Assembly (NCBI GenBank): GCA_965215215.1
Contig: OZ244043.1
Coordinates: 124,001-188,000, forward strand
Length of the DNA: 64,000 bases
Reading direction: 5' to 3'
Source of the DNA: CALDTK01 sp965215215
GTDB lineage: Bacteria; Bacteroidota; Bacteroidia; Chitinophagales; Saprospiraceae
Made by a program: the position numbers and the translations under genes. The number at the start of each line of letters is the position of its first letter. Positions within the stretch are counted from its first letter, which is position 1. Under the pieces are notes generated by a model. The model did not search any database and was not told the DNA's origin. It was given only the letters and a program-made list of their open reading frames with translations. Below, piece after piece: positions 16,566 through 24,986 of the stretch.

Positions 16566-19500
16566 CTAGCTACCCGGGAGAATGCGCGCGGCGGGTTGCG
16601 CGGGCGGGCAGGCCGGGTCGCACTCATCGATCAACCCATCGCCGTCGTTGTCGATGCCATCGCCGCATATCTCTACGGGTACGATGGTGAAGGTGACGCT
16701 CTTGTCCGCGCAGGAAGGTCCCGTACCGGTGGAGTTCGGGTAGGCCGAGGTGGCCACGGTGTACGTGCCCGCCGTCCAGGCCAGCGCGGCTGCGTCCGTT
16801 GCGTAGGCGTACGGCGCGACCGCGTCTAACCGCGTATCCGCGACCGTCCCGCTGATCGTGTAGCGGACGCTCGGGGTACTGCCGGTAGCCCCCGAACGCA
16901 GGTTCCAATCGGTCGGGAGGGTGTTGGCCCGGTAGCTCGCCCCGTCGGCGATCGTCGTGCCGGTACCGGCGCCCAGGTCGTAGAGCTGCACCGCGGCCAG
17001 CGTCGCCGAGCGGTCGGTGAGCGTCTCGGCGGGCAGGGAAGCGGGGCAGGCGGACGGGCCGTCGGGCCAGCGCAGGTCGATGGTGTACGTCCCCGGGGCT
17101 AAGCCGCTGACCGTCGCCGTTCCGGCCGTCTCGACGTAGCTCACGAAGGCGCCGCCGCCCACCTGGATCTCGCGCGAGGCGTGGTACTTGTCCGGCGTCC
17201 ACGTTAGCGTGATCCCGCCGTTGGAGTTGCCGCAGGTCGGATCTTGGGTACTGACGCTGACAGATGCGGAGGAGGACTCGTAGACCGTAACGCTCTGGAC
17301 GGCTACGGCGGCATTTCCGCATTCGTCTTCGGCGGTCCAAGTCCGACTGAGCACCCGGCGACTCGTGCCGGCCTCACTGGCGTAGCTCGGTGCGTACGTC
17401 AGCGTGGTCGACCCGCCGCAGTTGTCCGAGGCGGTCGGTGCACCCGTAGGCTCGGCGTCGCCGGCGCAGATGGCCGTCGGTCCCGGCACCCCGGCAAAGG
17501 TTGGCGGGGTGGTGTCGTCGAACGTGAACGTCGCCGAGCGCGAGATCACGAAGCCGCAGTTGGTAGTCGCCGTCCACGTGCGCTCGACTTGGTAGCGGTT
17601 CGCACAGCTGCCGGCGGTGGTTGCGTCGCTGTACGACCAACCCACCGAGAGCGGGCACTCCGCCTCCGTGTCCGCAACGGGGTTGCCCGCCGGCATCGTC
17701 GCTCCGCAAGCCAAGGTTTGGCTGGCGGGGACGCCGGTGACCGTGCTCGGCGGACCACAGATGAAGAATTCGACACAAACGATCTTGTCGGTACCGTTGT
17801 CGTCACTCAGTTCGAGAGAGATAGTTTCCGAACCGGTGGCACCGGGTGCAGCCTGGTAATCGAAAGTGAGCGGACCGGTTTTAGTGACGGTGCCCTTGGA
17901 GGCATCGTTGGTAAAGCCACCGATATTTACCCCCGAACCGCAGCCCGAGGCCAGGATCGTATGATTGATCGTGGTACCGGCACATACCGGGTCGATGCTG
18001 TAGCGATTCGATTCTCGGTTGGTACTCGGGTCGATCACGAGGATGGATTCGGCGAAGTTGGTGAGGTAGCCGAACGTTCCGGTACGCCCGCTCACCGCGA
18101 CGAGTAGTGCGGCCTGGAAGTAACTCGAGCTCTCCACGAAGTTGTCGTCCGCCAGATCGGCCTGGTCGATCACGATCGAGATGTAGTCCGGTTTGCCGCG
18201 AACCGGCGTGGCGATCGCACTCGGGAGGTCCTCGGCGACGGCTCCGTTGACCAGTAGATCGCGCCTCGACGCCGTGGTAGTGACCACGGACAAGCTGTAT
18301 TCCTTGCTCGGCTGTTTTGCGAAAGCGACACTCAAGTTGCCGCGGCAATCGCCGATGGAGGCAGCGAGCGCCATACCCACCTCGCTGTTGGAGGTACTGA
18401 TGCCGCTGATTTGGTAGACGTACGATGGGTAGGTAGTCGTGATGAGCTTAGGCTCGCCCACGTTACCGGAGACCGGGACCTTAAGCCAGCCACCGGCGTC
18501 GACCGTTCCGTAGGGCGCCGAATTCCCGTCGACGAACACCTCGGTCCCGTCGAAATTACTAACCACGACCGCGTAGTGCTGCACGCCGGTTCCGGCGTGC
18601 TTCGTGACTACGTACTCGACCCCGGTGTAACAGATTGGCACGAGCTGGTCGATGCCCGAATCCTCGCCGCCCCCGCTGTCGAGCTGCGTGTGTTGGGAGC
18701 CCGAGTTGACCACGATCAGCTTGTCGCTTTCTACCGAGACCCCACTGACGGTCTGGTTCGTGTCGTCGTCCCGGACTAAGTAAGACTCGCCCTCGTTGAG
18801 CGTGACGACGTGCGGGCTCGTTAGTCCACCGAACAGTTGGAGACGCGCCGCGTCGTAGCTGAACGTAACCTGCGTGTTGTCTTCCGTAGCCATCACGCTG
18901 ATGAAGTGCGCTTCCTGGCGACCGGTATTTGGAGCGGGTAAGGGTCCGGAAAGCGGATCGGCTGAAGAGTTGGCGCCTCTGGAGGTGTACTGCTGTACCT
19001 GACTGCCGGCCCGGAAGGAAGTTCCCAGCGCTTGTTGACCTTTCAGGGTAACGAGCGCCTGCGTGAAGAAGGCGTCGAGGTAGTAGTTCGCTTGTATGGG
19101 GAAGTCCGATTCTACGATCAGACCCTTGTTGGATTGTGTCGCATTGGTGGTGCGCGTTTGGACTACGTCTTTCGGCAGCGAGATCACTGTGGTAGCGCCC
19201 CGGTTTACGGTGCTGGTGGCTACGAAGCTCCCGTCTTGCGTCCGTACGGTTACCGTCGCCTGCGCAACGTCGGTATTGATGTTGAGGTAACTGGGGTGTT
19301 CGAATGCGAAGGGATTGTTACCGGAGTCGGTCAGCTGCCAAATGGGTGGCATGTAGTAGGTCAAGGGATCGCCGCAGGTCTCCGCGCTGGTAACCACGCA
19401 GTTTAGGCAGTTGCCGTCGGAATAATCGATTCGCCCGTCGCCGTCGTCGTCCACTCCGTTAAAGCAGTTCTCGGTCCCGGTGGTCCGGAGCGCGCCCTTT

Positions 19501-20756
19501 ACGCCACGTTGGACGTAGTTCGGCGCCATGCCGATCGAGTTCGTCCGGTACGCGTCGGAGCTGTTGAATTGGTTGTCGAGCAGGAGCGGCTGGCCGGTGA
19601 GGTCCGGCGGCAGGTCGATCTGCAGGCGGATGGTTTGCGGGGGGAAGCCACCGAGTTCGTAGAAGCCCTGCACCCCGTCCGGGCTCGTCCGGGTGACGGT
19701 ATTGCCCAGGGGCGTACCGTCCAGCAGTTCGGCCCGCACGATCACGCCGTTGAGGCCGAAGCTCCCGTCCTCGTCGTGCAGGTTGTCGGCATTCGCGTCG
19801 TTCCAAATGATTCCACTGGCTCCGGCGGTACCGGTGGGTACCTGTCCGAAGTCTACGTCGCGCACGTCGTCGTCGCCGTTTACCGTCAGGATCGGGGTCA
19901 CGCCGCCGCGCCAGTTGCCGAGATTCACCGGTTCGAAGTCGCTGTCGCGGTCGGCCGGGTGGCCGACGGCGGTAGGACTCAAGTCGAGCACCGGCGAGAG
20001 GTAGGCCACGACGAAGTAGTCGCCCGCCGGCAGGCGCCGGAACACGTAGCCCTCCGGATCGCCCGTGGTCCGGGTGCGGGCTACGACTTGGTCGTAGGCG
20101 GGGTCGCGCACCCCGTCGCCGTTGTCGCGGTACAGGTGCACGCTCGTCTCGGCGAGGCGATCGTCGTTGACGCCCGGTCCACCCGCATCCCGAAATCCGT
20201 TGCCGTTGATGTCGTTGAACGAGAGGCCGGAAATGCGGGAGTTAGCGCCTACCGGACCGCGATCGCGCAGGCAGAGGTCGTCGAAGAAGGCTTCGTCCGC
20301 TCCGCTGTTGTTACTCACTTGAATCCTCGCCGAAGCGGCTCCCGCCGGCGGGGTATACTCGAACTCCAAGCGCGAGTCGTCAAAGTGGACCTCCGGGTAG
20401 GTTTGGTCGCCGAGGCTGGCGCTACCCGCATCGAAGGAGGTGATCCGGACCGAGGCCCCGGCCCCCGTCGTGTTTGGCGTTTCGGCGCGGAAGGCCAGGG
20501 TATAGCGGCGGCTCGGATCGACGGTAAGCGACGCGGATTGGACGGCCGTAAACCCGGTTACCGGTGCAATCCTCAGCCTGCCCCCCGTGACCGATACGGA
20601 CGCCGGGTTGCCGATTACGGTGTAATCGTCCAAACCGTCCGGACCCTGATCGAAGCCCGTGTTGCCGTTCTCACACGCGGCGGGAACAATGTAGTCCTCC
20701 TGTCCCCAGACGACGCCGTAGGCGAGTAAACACAAGGCCGTGAGAAGTACGCGCAT
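16566..20756 (-). CDS. Secreted protein with SdrB and IgGFc-binding-like domains, possibly C-terminally truncated
   Basis: A 1396-residue protein with a clear signal peptide (about residues 1-19, YGVVWGQ). Then come a lectin/carbohydrate-binding-like beta domain, an SdrB domain (GLSFNDINGNGFRDAGG, near residue 185), a second SdrB-like unit (IIWNDANADNLHDEDG, near 320), a calcium-loop-like motif (GVDDDGDGRIDYSDG, near 440), a long IgGFc-binding-protein-like domain (about 470-870, with PIQANYYLDAF and FISVMATEDNTQV), one HYR-like repeat, a SprB-like module, and a final GDGIDNDGDGLIDECD motif. The chain stops 14 residues after that motif without a T9SS sorting domain, although in related proteins this motif usually links to further domains. 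An adhesin or surface-layer component is plausible; the ligand is unknown. Confidence 0.83.
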   Translation of the reverse strand: MRVLLTALCLLAYGVVWGQEDYIVPAACENGNTGFDQGPDGLDDYTVIGNPASVSVTGGRLRIAPVTGFTAVQSASLTVDPSRRYTLAFRAETPNTTGAGASVRITSFDAGSASLGDQTYPEVHFDDSRLEFEYTPPAGAASARIQVSNNSGADEAFFDDLCLRDRGPVGANSRISGLSFNDINGNGFRDAGGPGVNDDRLAETSVHLYRDNGDGVRDPAYDQVVARTRTTGDPEGYVFRRLPAGDYFVVAYLSPVLDLSPTAVGHPADRDSDFEPVNLGNWRGGVTPILTVNGDDDVRDVDFGQVPTGTAGASGIIWNDANADNLHDEDGSFGLNGVIVRAELLDGTPLGNTVTRTSPDGVQGFYELGGFPPQTIRLQIDLPPDLTGQPLLLDNQFNSSDAYRTNSIGMAPNYVQRGVKGALRTTGTENCFNGVDDDGDGRIDYSDGNCLNCVVTSAETCGDPLTYYMPPIWQLTDSGNNPFAFEHPSYLNINTDVAQATVTVRTQDGSFVATSTVNRGATTVISLPKDVVQTRTTNATQSNKGLIVESDFPIQANYYLDAFFTQALVTLKGQQALGTSFRAGSQVQQYTSRGANSSADPLSGPLPAPNTGRQEAHFISVMATEDNTQVTFSYDAARLQLFGGLTSPHVVTLNEGESYLVRDDDTNQTVSGVSVESDKLIVVNSGSQHTQLDSGGGEDSGIDQLVPICYTGVEYVVTKHAGTGVQHYAVVVSNFDGTEVFVDGNSAPYGTVDAGGWLKVPVSGNVGEPKLITTTYPSYVYQISGISTSNSEVGMALAASIGDCRGNLSVAFAKQPSKEYSLSVVTTTASRRDLLVNGAVAEDLPSAIATPVRGKPDYISIVIDQADLADDNFVESSSYFQAALLVAVSGRTGTFGYLTNFAESILVIDPSTNRESNRYSIDPVCAGTTINHTILASGCGSGVNIGGFTNDASKGTVTKTGPLTFDYQAAPGATGSETISLELSDDNGTDKIVCVEFFICGPPSTVTGVPASQTLACGATMPAGNPVADTEAECPLSVGWSYSDATTAGSCANRYQVERTWTATTNCGFVISRSATFTFDDTTPPTFAGVPGPTAICAGDAEPTGAPTASDNCGGSTTLTYAPSYASEAGTSRRVLSRTWTAEDECGNAAVAVQSVTVYESSSASVSVSTQDPTCGNSNGGITLTWTPDKYHASREIQVGGGAFVSYVETAGTATVSGLAPGTYTIDLRWPDGPSACPASLPAETLTDRSATLAAVQLYDLGAGTGTTIADGASYRANTLPTDWNLRSGATGSTPSVRYTISGTVADTRLDAVAPYAYATDAAALAWTAGTYTVATSAYPNSTGTGPSCADKSVTFTIVPVEICGDGIDNDGDGLIDECDPACPPAQPAARILPGS
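18314..18326 (+). repeat. Dispersed motif GTTTTGCGnAAGC, short form
   Basis: Reads GTTTTGCGAAAGC; antisense to the 1396-residue protein gene. Confidence 0.8.
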
Positions 20757-20838
20757 AAGTAGGTGGCTATCCCGAAGGGTTATTCGCCGTACTACCTAGC
20801 CAAATTCACGCCAAGCCGACCGATGCCCACCTCCGACC

Positions 20839-21684
20839 TTAGGCCCGACTCCCCATAATTCCCTCACGCCCAGCCTCCTCCGCGTAGCCGTGCAGCTGTA
20901 CGGGTCGATCCGATTTGCGCAAGCGCATATTCAAAAACTCGACGCCGAGCGAGAAGGCGATGGCGAAGTAGAGGTAGCCCTTCGGGATGGCGCCTACCGC
21001 GGCCTCGAAAACCTCGAGGTGGCCGAGGTGCGCCCCCTCGGCGAGCAGGGTGAAGCCGATGAGGATGAGGAACGCCATGCCGAGCATCTGGACCGTGGGG
21101 TTGCGGTTGACGAAGCGGGCGACCGGCGTGGCGAAGAGCACCATGATGCCGACGCTGACGATGACCGCCACGACCATGATAAGGAGCGCGCCGTAGACGC
21201 CGTTGGTCATGCCCACCGCGGTGAGGATGGAGTCGAAGGAGAAGACGATGTTGATGACCGTGATCTGGGTCACGATATTCGAGAACGAGGCTCCTCGCTT
21301 GGGTACGTCGCCCCCCTGCTGCTCGCCCGCGTGCCCGTCGAGCTTGTGGTGGATCTCGGTGGTGGCTTTGTAGATCAGGAAGATCCCGCCGGCGAAGAGG
21401 ATGAGCGCCTGCCCGGTAAACCCGAAGCTCAGCCAGTCGCTTTCGTAATTGAGCCAGGGCTGCTGGAGACTGGTCAACCACGAGATGCCGAAGAGCAGGG
21501 CCACGCGCATGACCATCGCCAGGACCAGGCCGATGTTGGTCGCCCGCTTCTGCTGATTTTCCGGCAGCTTGTTGGCCGCGATCGAGATGAAGATGATGTT
21601 GTCGATGCCGAGTACGATCTCCAGGAACGTGAGCGTGAACAAGCTCATCCAAACGGAGGCGCTCGCGAGGTCTGGTATCTCCAT
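20839..21684 (-). CDS. TerC family integral membrane protein
   Basis: TerC/Alx-type protein of 281 residues with seven or eight predicted transmembrane helices. The family motif FLEIVLGIDNIIFISI lies in the first helix, and a second acidic helix reads VFSFDSILTAVGMT. Family members export manganese or act in tellurite and pH stress, with the acidic residues in the membrane thought to bind metal. The ATG at 21684 is preferred over an upstream ATG (21723), because the extension is highly charged and a -7-like box (TATCATTG) lies 4 bases before 21684. The gene diverges from the DUF6495-like gene across 39 bases. The substrate is not shown by sequence. Confidence 0.88.
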   Translation of the reverse strand: MEIPDLASASVWMSLFTLTFLEIVLGIDNIIFISIAANKLPENQQKRATNIGLVLAMVMRVALLFGISWLTSLQQPWLNYESDWLSFGFTGQALILFAGGIFLIYKATTEIHHKLDGHAGEQQGGDVPKRGASFSNIVTQITVINIVFSFDSILTAVGMTNGVYGALLIMVVAVIVSVGIMVLFATPVARFVNRNPTVQMLGMAFLILIGFTLLAEGAHLGHLEVFEAAVGAIPKGYLYFAIAFSLGVEFLNMRLRKSDRPVQLHGYAEEAGREGIMGSRA

Positions 21685-21688
21685 GGCC

Positions 21689-21696
21689 CAATGATA
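21689..21696 (-). promoter_or_regulatory. -7-like box before terC
   Basis: TATCATTG, five of six fixed positions of TAnnTTTG, ending 4 bases before the ATG at 21684. Confidence 0.4.
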
Positions 21697-21710
21697 CCGC
21701 CGCTGCTCCC

Positions 21711-21718
21711 TAACCTTG
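21711..21718 (+). promoter_or_regulatory. -7-like box before the DUF6495-like gene
   Basis: TAACCTTG, five of six fixed positions, ending 5 bases before the GTG at 21724; it supports that start. Confidence 0.4.
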
Positions 21719-21723
21719 CACAC

Positions 21724-22218
21724 GTGAAGTACCGACGCCTCCGCCGCGACGAGCTCGAGGAGCTCGGCACGTCGTTTACCCGCTTCCTGGCGGCCCGGGG
21801 GATCCCCGCCGACGAGTGGGCGCGCCTCAAGATCGAAGACGAGGAGCGCACAAATGCGCTGTTAGACCAGTTCAGCGAATTGGTGTTCGAAGATGTCCTC
21901 ACGCGCGTAAAATTGCTCGAGCAGCGCTCGGCGACCCAGCTGTTGCTGTATCGCTGTGGGGCGGAGAAGATCGAGCTGCGCGGGATCATCGTCAAGGGTA
22001 CCGACCGGGTCGATTTGCGCAACGAGTTCGAAGACCCCGCCGGCATGCTCGAGCGACTCCGCGCGGGCGGCGGTAAGGTGCAGCTCGCCAGTGCCGAGCG
22101 CGCCTACCGGGGCGGGGACCGCAACGCCGATCTCTTCGAGTTGATGGAGAAAGGCGCCCGTATTCAACCCGATTCCGAGCTGTTCGATTTGCTCGTAAAG
22201 CTGGAAGCCGATGCCTGA
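21724..22218 (+). CDS. DUF6495-like conserved Bacteroidota protein
   Basis: A 164-residue soluble alpha/beta protein read from a GTG start. It begins KYRRLRRDELEELG and has a charged helical first half (EEFxxFL.. pattern, then DQFSELVFEDVL) followed by a short beta-rich part and an acidic C-terminus. I recognise it, with moderate confidence, as the DUF6495 family of Bacteroidota, whose function is unknown. The open frame extends far upstream, but only as the complement of terC. The GTG is supported by a -7-like box (TAACCTTG) ending 5 bases before it. The last 8 bases overlap the esterase gene, so the two are translationally coupled. Confidence 0.75.
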   Translation: MKYRRLRRDELEELGTSFTRFLAARGIPADEWARLKIEDEERTNALLDQFSELVFEDVLTRVKLLEQRSATQLLLYRCGAEKIELRGIIVKGTDRVDLRNEFEDPAGMLERLRAGGGKVQLASAERAYRGGDRNADLFELMEKGARIQPDSELFDLLVKLEADA

Positions 22219-22978
22219 CCCGATAGCCTTCGTCAGTGAGTTATTTGCCCTGCCGGAGTACTACCGGCGCATGCGGAAGTACGAGCACGTGGCCCCCTGG
22301 CGCCGGGTAGACTACGGCACGCACTCCCGCCAGTACGCCATGTTCGCCGAGCAACCCGACCCCTTCGCGCCCACCGCGGTGTGGATGCACGGGGGCAGTT
22401 GGCAGTTCGGGAGTCCCGACATCCTACTCACCTTCGGCGAATACTTTTGGAAGCGCGGTTACCACGTGTACATGCCGAGCCACCGCCGCATCCCGCGCGC
22501 GAGCGGGGAGATGATCTTCGGCGACATCTGCGCCTCCCTCCAGCAGCTCCAGGAGATGATGCCGGTACCGACTCACATGCTGCTCGGCGGCATGTCGAGC
22601 GGCGGCCACCTCGCTACCCTCTCCGCCCTGCGGCGCGCCGAGTGGCTGCAGCCCAACTGCACCATCCAGGCCCTCCTCGCCTGCGGGGCCCCGCTTTCGC
22701 TAAAACACCTGGGCGCCAGTCCGACGCGCCGCCGCCTCGCCGGAAACATCCGCGCCGAACGTTTTGCGACGATCGATCCGTTGGCCCAACTCGACGCGCA
22801 GGACGGTCCGCCCCCCTTCCCCGGCCTCGTTATCCACGGCACGGCCGACGGGATGGTGCCGTACACCTGCGCCGTGGCCTTCGTGGCCCGCGCACGCGCG
22901 ATTGGTTGGGATCGGCTGCGGTGGCACTCGCTGCCGGGGGGGCACCACTTGGATGCGACGGGATGGTTGGTGCGGTAG
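22211..22978 (+). CDS. Alpha/beta hydrolase (BD-FAE / kynurenine formamidase-like esterase)
   Basis: A 255-residue cytoplasmic alpha/beta-hydrolase. The oxyanion-hole motif WMHGGSW lies near residue 58, the nucleophile elbow GGMSSGGH near 127 (serine in GMSSGG), the acid in HGTADGMV near 212, and the histidine in LPGGHHLD near 245. This set is typical of the BD-FAE/kynurenine-formamidase branch, which hydrolyses esters or N-formyl amides. No tryptophan-degradation genes are nearby, so formamidase activity is unsupported. It overlaps the preceding DUF6495-like gene by 8 bases and converges on holA with only 9 bases between stops. Confidence 0.82.
   Translation: MPDPIAFVSELFALPEYYRRMRKYEHVAPWRRVDYGTHSRQYAMFAEQPDPFAPTAVWMHGGSWQFGSPDILLTFGEYFWKRGYHVYMPSHRRIPRASGEMIFGDICASLQQLQEMMPVPTHMLLGGMSSGGHLATLSALRRAEWLQPNCTIQALLACGAPLSLKHLGASPTRRRLAGNIRAERFATIDPLAQLDAQDGPPPFPGLVIHGTADGMVPYTCAVAFVARARAIGWDRLRWHSLPGGHHLDATGWLVR
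22693..22706 (-). repeat. Dispersed motif GTTTTnGCGnAAGC
   Basis: Reads GTTTTAGCGAAAGC; antisense to the esterase gene. Confidence 0.8.
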
Positions 22979-22987
22979 GGGAACTCC

Positions 22988-24013
22988 CTACGCGAGCGCC
23001 ACGAGCCGCTCGACGAGTTCGAGCGTCAATCCCCCCCCACTCCCACTCGAAAGTTGGTAGTCGACACCTTTACTCTTGAGGTCGTACTCCTCGAGCAGCA
23101 GCAGCGCCGACATCAATTGCTCGCGCGACCACCCCCGCGCCGCCCCGCGCACCTTGCCGAGTCGAAAGCTGCTCCGAATCTCGGTAGCCTCCTGCTGCAC
23201 CTTCTCCGAGGCGTTGATCACATCCTTGATCGCGAACAGCGAGGAGAAGTAGCTGTACAGGCTCGCCAGGGTGAGTGGCAGGGGATTATCCCGCTCGTTT
23301 TGCGCGAGCACGTACCCGATGCGGACGGTGCGTTCGGCTTGTTTTGCCCCGAGCGAGTCTTGGAGCTCGAAGACGTTGTACTGCCGGCTGATGCCCACGT
23401 GGGTCTCGATATCCGCGGTACCGATCGACCGATCGGCGGGGACGTTGAGCAGCAGCTTGTCGATGGCGCCGCTCAGCGCGCCGAGCTCGGCGCCGAGGTA
23501 GTCGGCGAGTAGGTCGGTGACCCCGGGCTCGGCGGTGCGCTTGTGCGCCTTGAGTCGCTCGGCCACGAAGCCGGGTACTTGATTGCTGTAGAGCGGTTTG
23601 CTCTCGAAGGCGACGCCGGCGTGTACGATGGCGCGGTAGGCCTTGGTGTTGCCGTTGAGCTTTTTGCCGCGGTAGGCGAGTACGAGGACGGTGCTCGGCA
23701 CGGGTTGTTTGAGGTAGGTTTCGAGCTTCTGGAAGTCGGTGAGGTCCTGCGCCTCCTTAACGAGCACGAGCTGGTGGGGCGCCATCATCGGGTAGCGGCT
23801 GGAGGCGTCGATGACCTGCGAGGCGGTGATGTCGCGACCGTACAACACCTGCTGGTTGAAGGACTTGTCGGCTGCGCTCAGCGCGCTGTCCTCGAAGGTT
23901 TGGGCGAGTAGATCCGTGAAGAAGGGCTCCTCCCCGTGCAGGAGGTAGACGGGCTGGAAGCTCTTCGACTTAATGTCTTTGAGGACATCGGCGTGGGACT
24001 TGGCTACGGGCAT
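22988..24013 (-). CDS. holA: DNA polymerase III subunit delta
   Basis: Delta subunit of the clamp loader, which opens the beta sliding clamp during replication. It has 341 residues, the usual length. The N-terminal region has PVYLLHGEEPFFTDLLA (residues 21-37), the clamp-interacting part; residues 80-110 carry the APHQLVLVKEAQDL strand-helix typical of HolA; the C-terminal third is the helical collar domain (NVFELQDSLGAK, then ASLYSYFSSLFAIKDV). It is monocistronic between convergent and divergent neighbours. A perfect -7 box TAAGTTTG lies 10 bases upstream of the ATG, indicating a very short 5' leader. Confidence 0.92.
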   Translation of the reverse strand: MPVAKSHADVLKDIKSKSFQPVYLLHGEEPFFTDLLAQTFEDSALSAADKSFNQQVLYGRDITASQVIDASSRYPMMAPHQLVLVKEAQDLTDFQKLETYLKQPVPSTVLVLAYRGKKLNGNTKAYRAIVHAGVAFESKPLYSNQVPGFVAERLKAHKRTAEPGVTDLLADYLGAELGALSGAIDKLLLNVPADRSIGTADIETHVGISRQYNVFELQDSLGAKQAERTVRIGYVLAQNERDNPLPLTLASLYSYFSSLFAIKDVINASEKVQQEATEIRSSFRLGKVRGAARGWSREQLMSALLLLEEYDLKSKGVDYQLSSGSGGGLTLELVERLVALA

Positions 24014-24023
24014 GGGGGGTTAG

Positions 24024-24031
24024 CAAACTTA
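24024..24031 (-). promoter_or_regulatory. Perfect -7 box before holA
   Basis: TAAGTTTG matches all six fixed positions of the Bacteroidota -7 element TAnnTTTG and ends 10 bases before the ATG. A TTTG lies 25 bases further upstream (24057-24060), longer than the usual spacing of about 17-23. Confidence 0.6.
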
Positions 24032-24085
24032 GCTTGAGTTTACAGCTTAGCCGACGCAAACCCTCGTGGCCACCAGCGAGCGTAA

Positions 24086-24099
24086 GTTTTCGCGGAAGC
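24086..24099 (+). repeat. Dispersed motif GTTTTnGCGnAAGC
   Basis: Reads GTTTTCGCGGAAGC; between holA and the preferred channel start, the only copy outside a called gene. Confidence 0.8.
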
Positions 24100-24170
24100 G
24101 GGACGGTGACTCTCGCGGGCGGCGACGCCGAGTTGGGGTACTGGCTCCGGGACGCCCCATCTTACCGCCC

Positions 24171-24857
24171 GTGACCCCCGACTTCATCGCCGCGCGCTCG
24201 CCCCGACAGCTCGCCGGCGGCTTCCTCGCCCTACTCATCGTCCTGCAGTTCGGCTACCCCGTCACCCTCTACGGGTGGGGATGGGCGGTCGCTTACCAGG
24301 TGGCCTACGCGAGCCTCTTCGTCGGCGGGGCGTGGGCCACGCGGCGCCCGGTGTTCCACTCGCCGCTGTCGGTGGTGAGCGCGCTCGGCTTCGTCGCCGC
24401 GAGCGTGTGGTACCTCTCCGACCCGCGCGCGCAGCTCCCCGAGCTCGTCGCGTACGCCGCGCTCATCCCCTTCCAGGGCGCGCTCATCAACACGCTGTGG
24501 GGCTACATCCACCTGAGCGGCGACAGCGACGCGACCGACCTTTTCTCGGCGGTGAGCGTCTACCTGCTCATCGGCGCGATGTTCGTGCCGGCGTACGGGT
24601 TGCTCGAGGAGGTGGCGCCCGGGTCGTTCGCCGACGCGGCCGCGCCCGACGCGCCGCTCACCTGGCAGCAGTTTCAGTACTACTCTTACGTAACCCTCAA
24701 CACCGTCGGCTTCGGCGACCTGCGCCCGGTCAGTGCGTGGGCGCGCGCGCTGTCCAACCTCGAGGCGCTGGCGGGGGTGTTGTACGTCGCGGTGACGATC
24801 ACGCTGCTGGTGGGGGGAGTGCAGCGGGGCGGGCGCGAGCGGACGGGGCACGAGTAA
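24171..24857 (+). CDS. Two-pore-helix type potassium channel family protein
   Basis: Integral membrane protein with a potassium-channel pore. The selectivity filter TVGFGD is preceded by the pore helix (FQYYSYVTLN) and followed by a last transmembrane helix (LAGVLYVAVTITLLVG). The upstream part contributes four to five more hydrophobic segments, as in Bacteroidota Ion_trans_2 proteins without a RCK domain. The frame is open from 24066, but residues before the GTG at 24171 are arginine-rich with no family counterpart, so I take GTG as start (228 residues); the longer version (263) remains possible. There is no regulatory C-terminal domain. Converges on hemH across 129 featureless bases. Confidence 0.8.
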   Translation: MTPDFIAARSPRQLAGGFLALLIVLQFGYPVTLYGWGWAVAYQVAYASLFVGGAWATRRPVFHSPLSVVSALGFVAASVWYLSDPRAQLPELVAYAALIPFQGALINTLWGYIHLSGDSDATDLFSAVSVYLLIGAMFVPAYGLLEEVAPGSFADAAAPDAPLTWQQFQYYSYVTLNTVGFGDLRPVSAWARALSNLEALAGVLYVAVTITLLVGGVQRGGRERTGHE

Positions 24858-24986
24858 GTTGCACCGGTTCGCGCTCCGCGTCGATCCCGTACGTTCGTGA
24901 ATCCTCGAGGAGGTAAGCCCCTCGGACGAATACCGGCGGTAGGTGCCCCCTCGGCCGCCACCCGTCGCCCCTGCACCTCCGAGGAG

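Noticed and set aside
20890..21723. Long plus-strand open frame before the DUF6495-like gene
   Set aside because: It is the complement of terC; the composition is that of a shadow frame.
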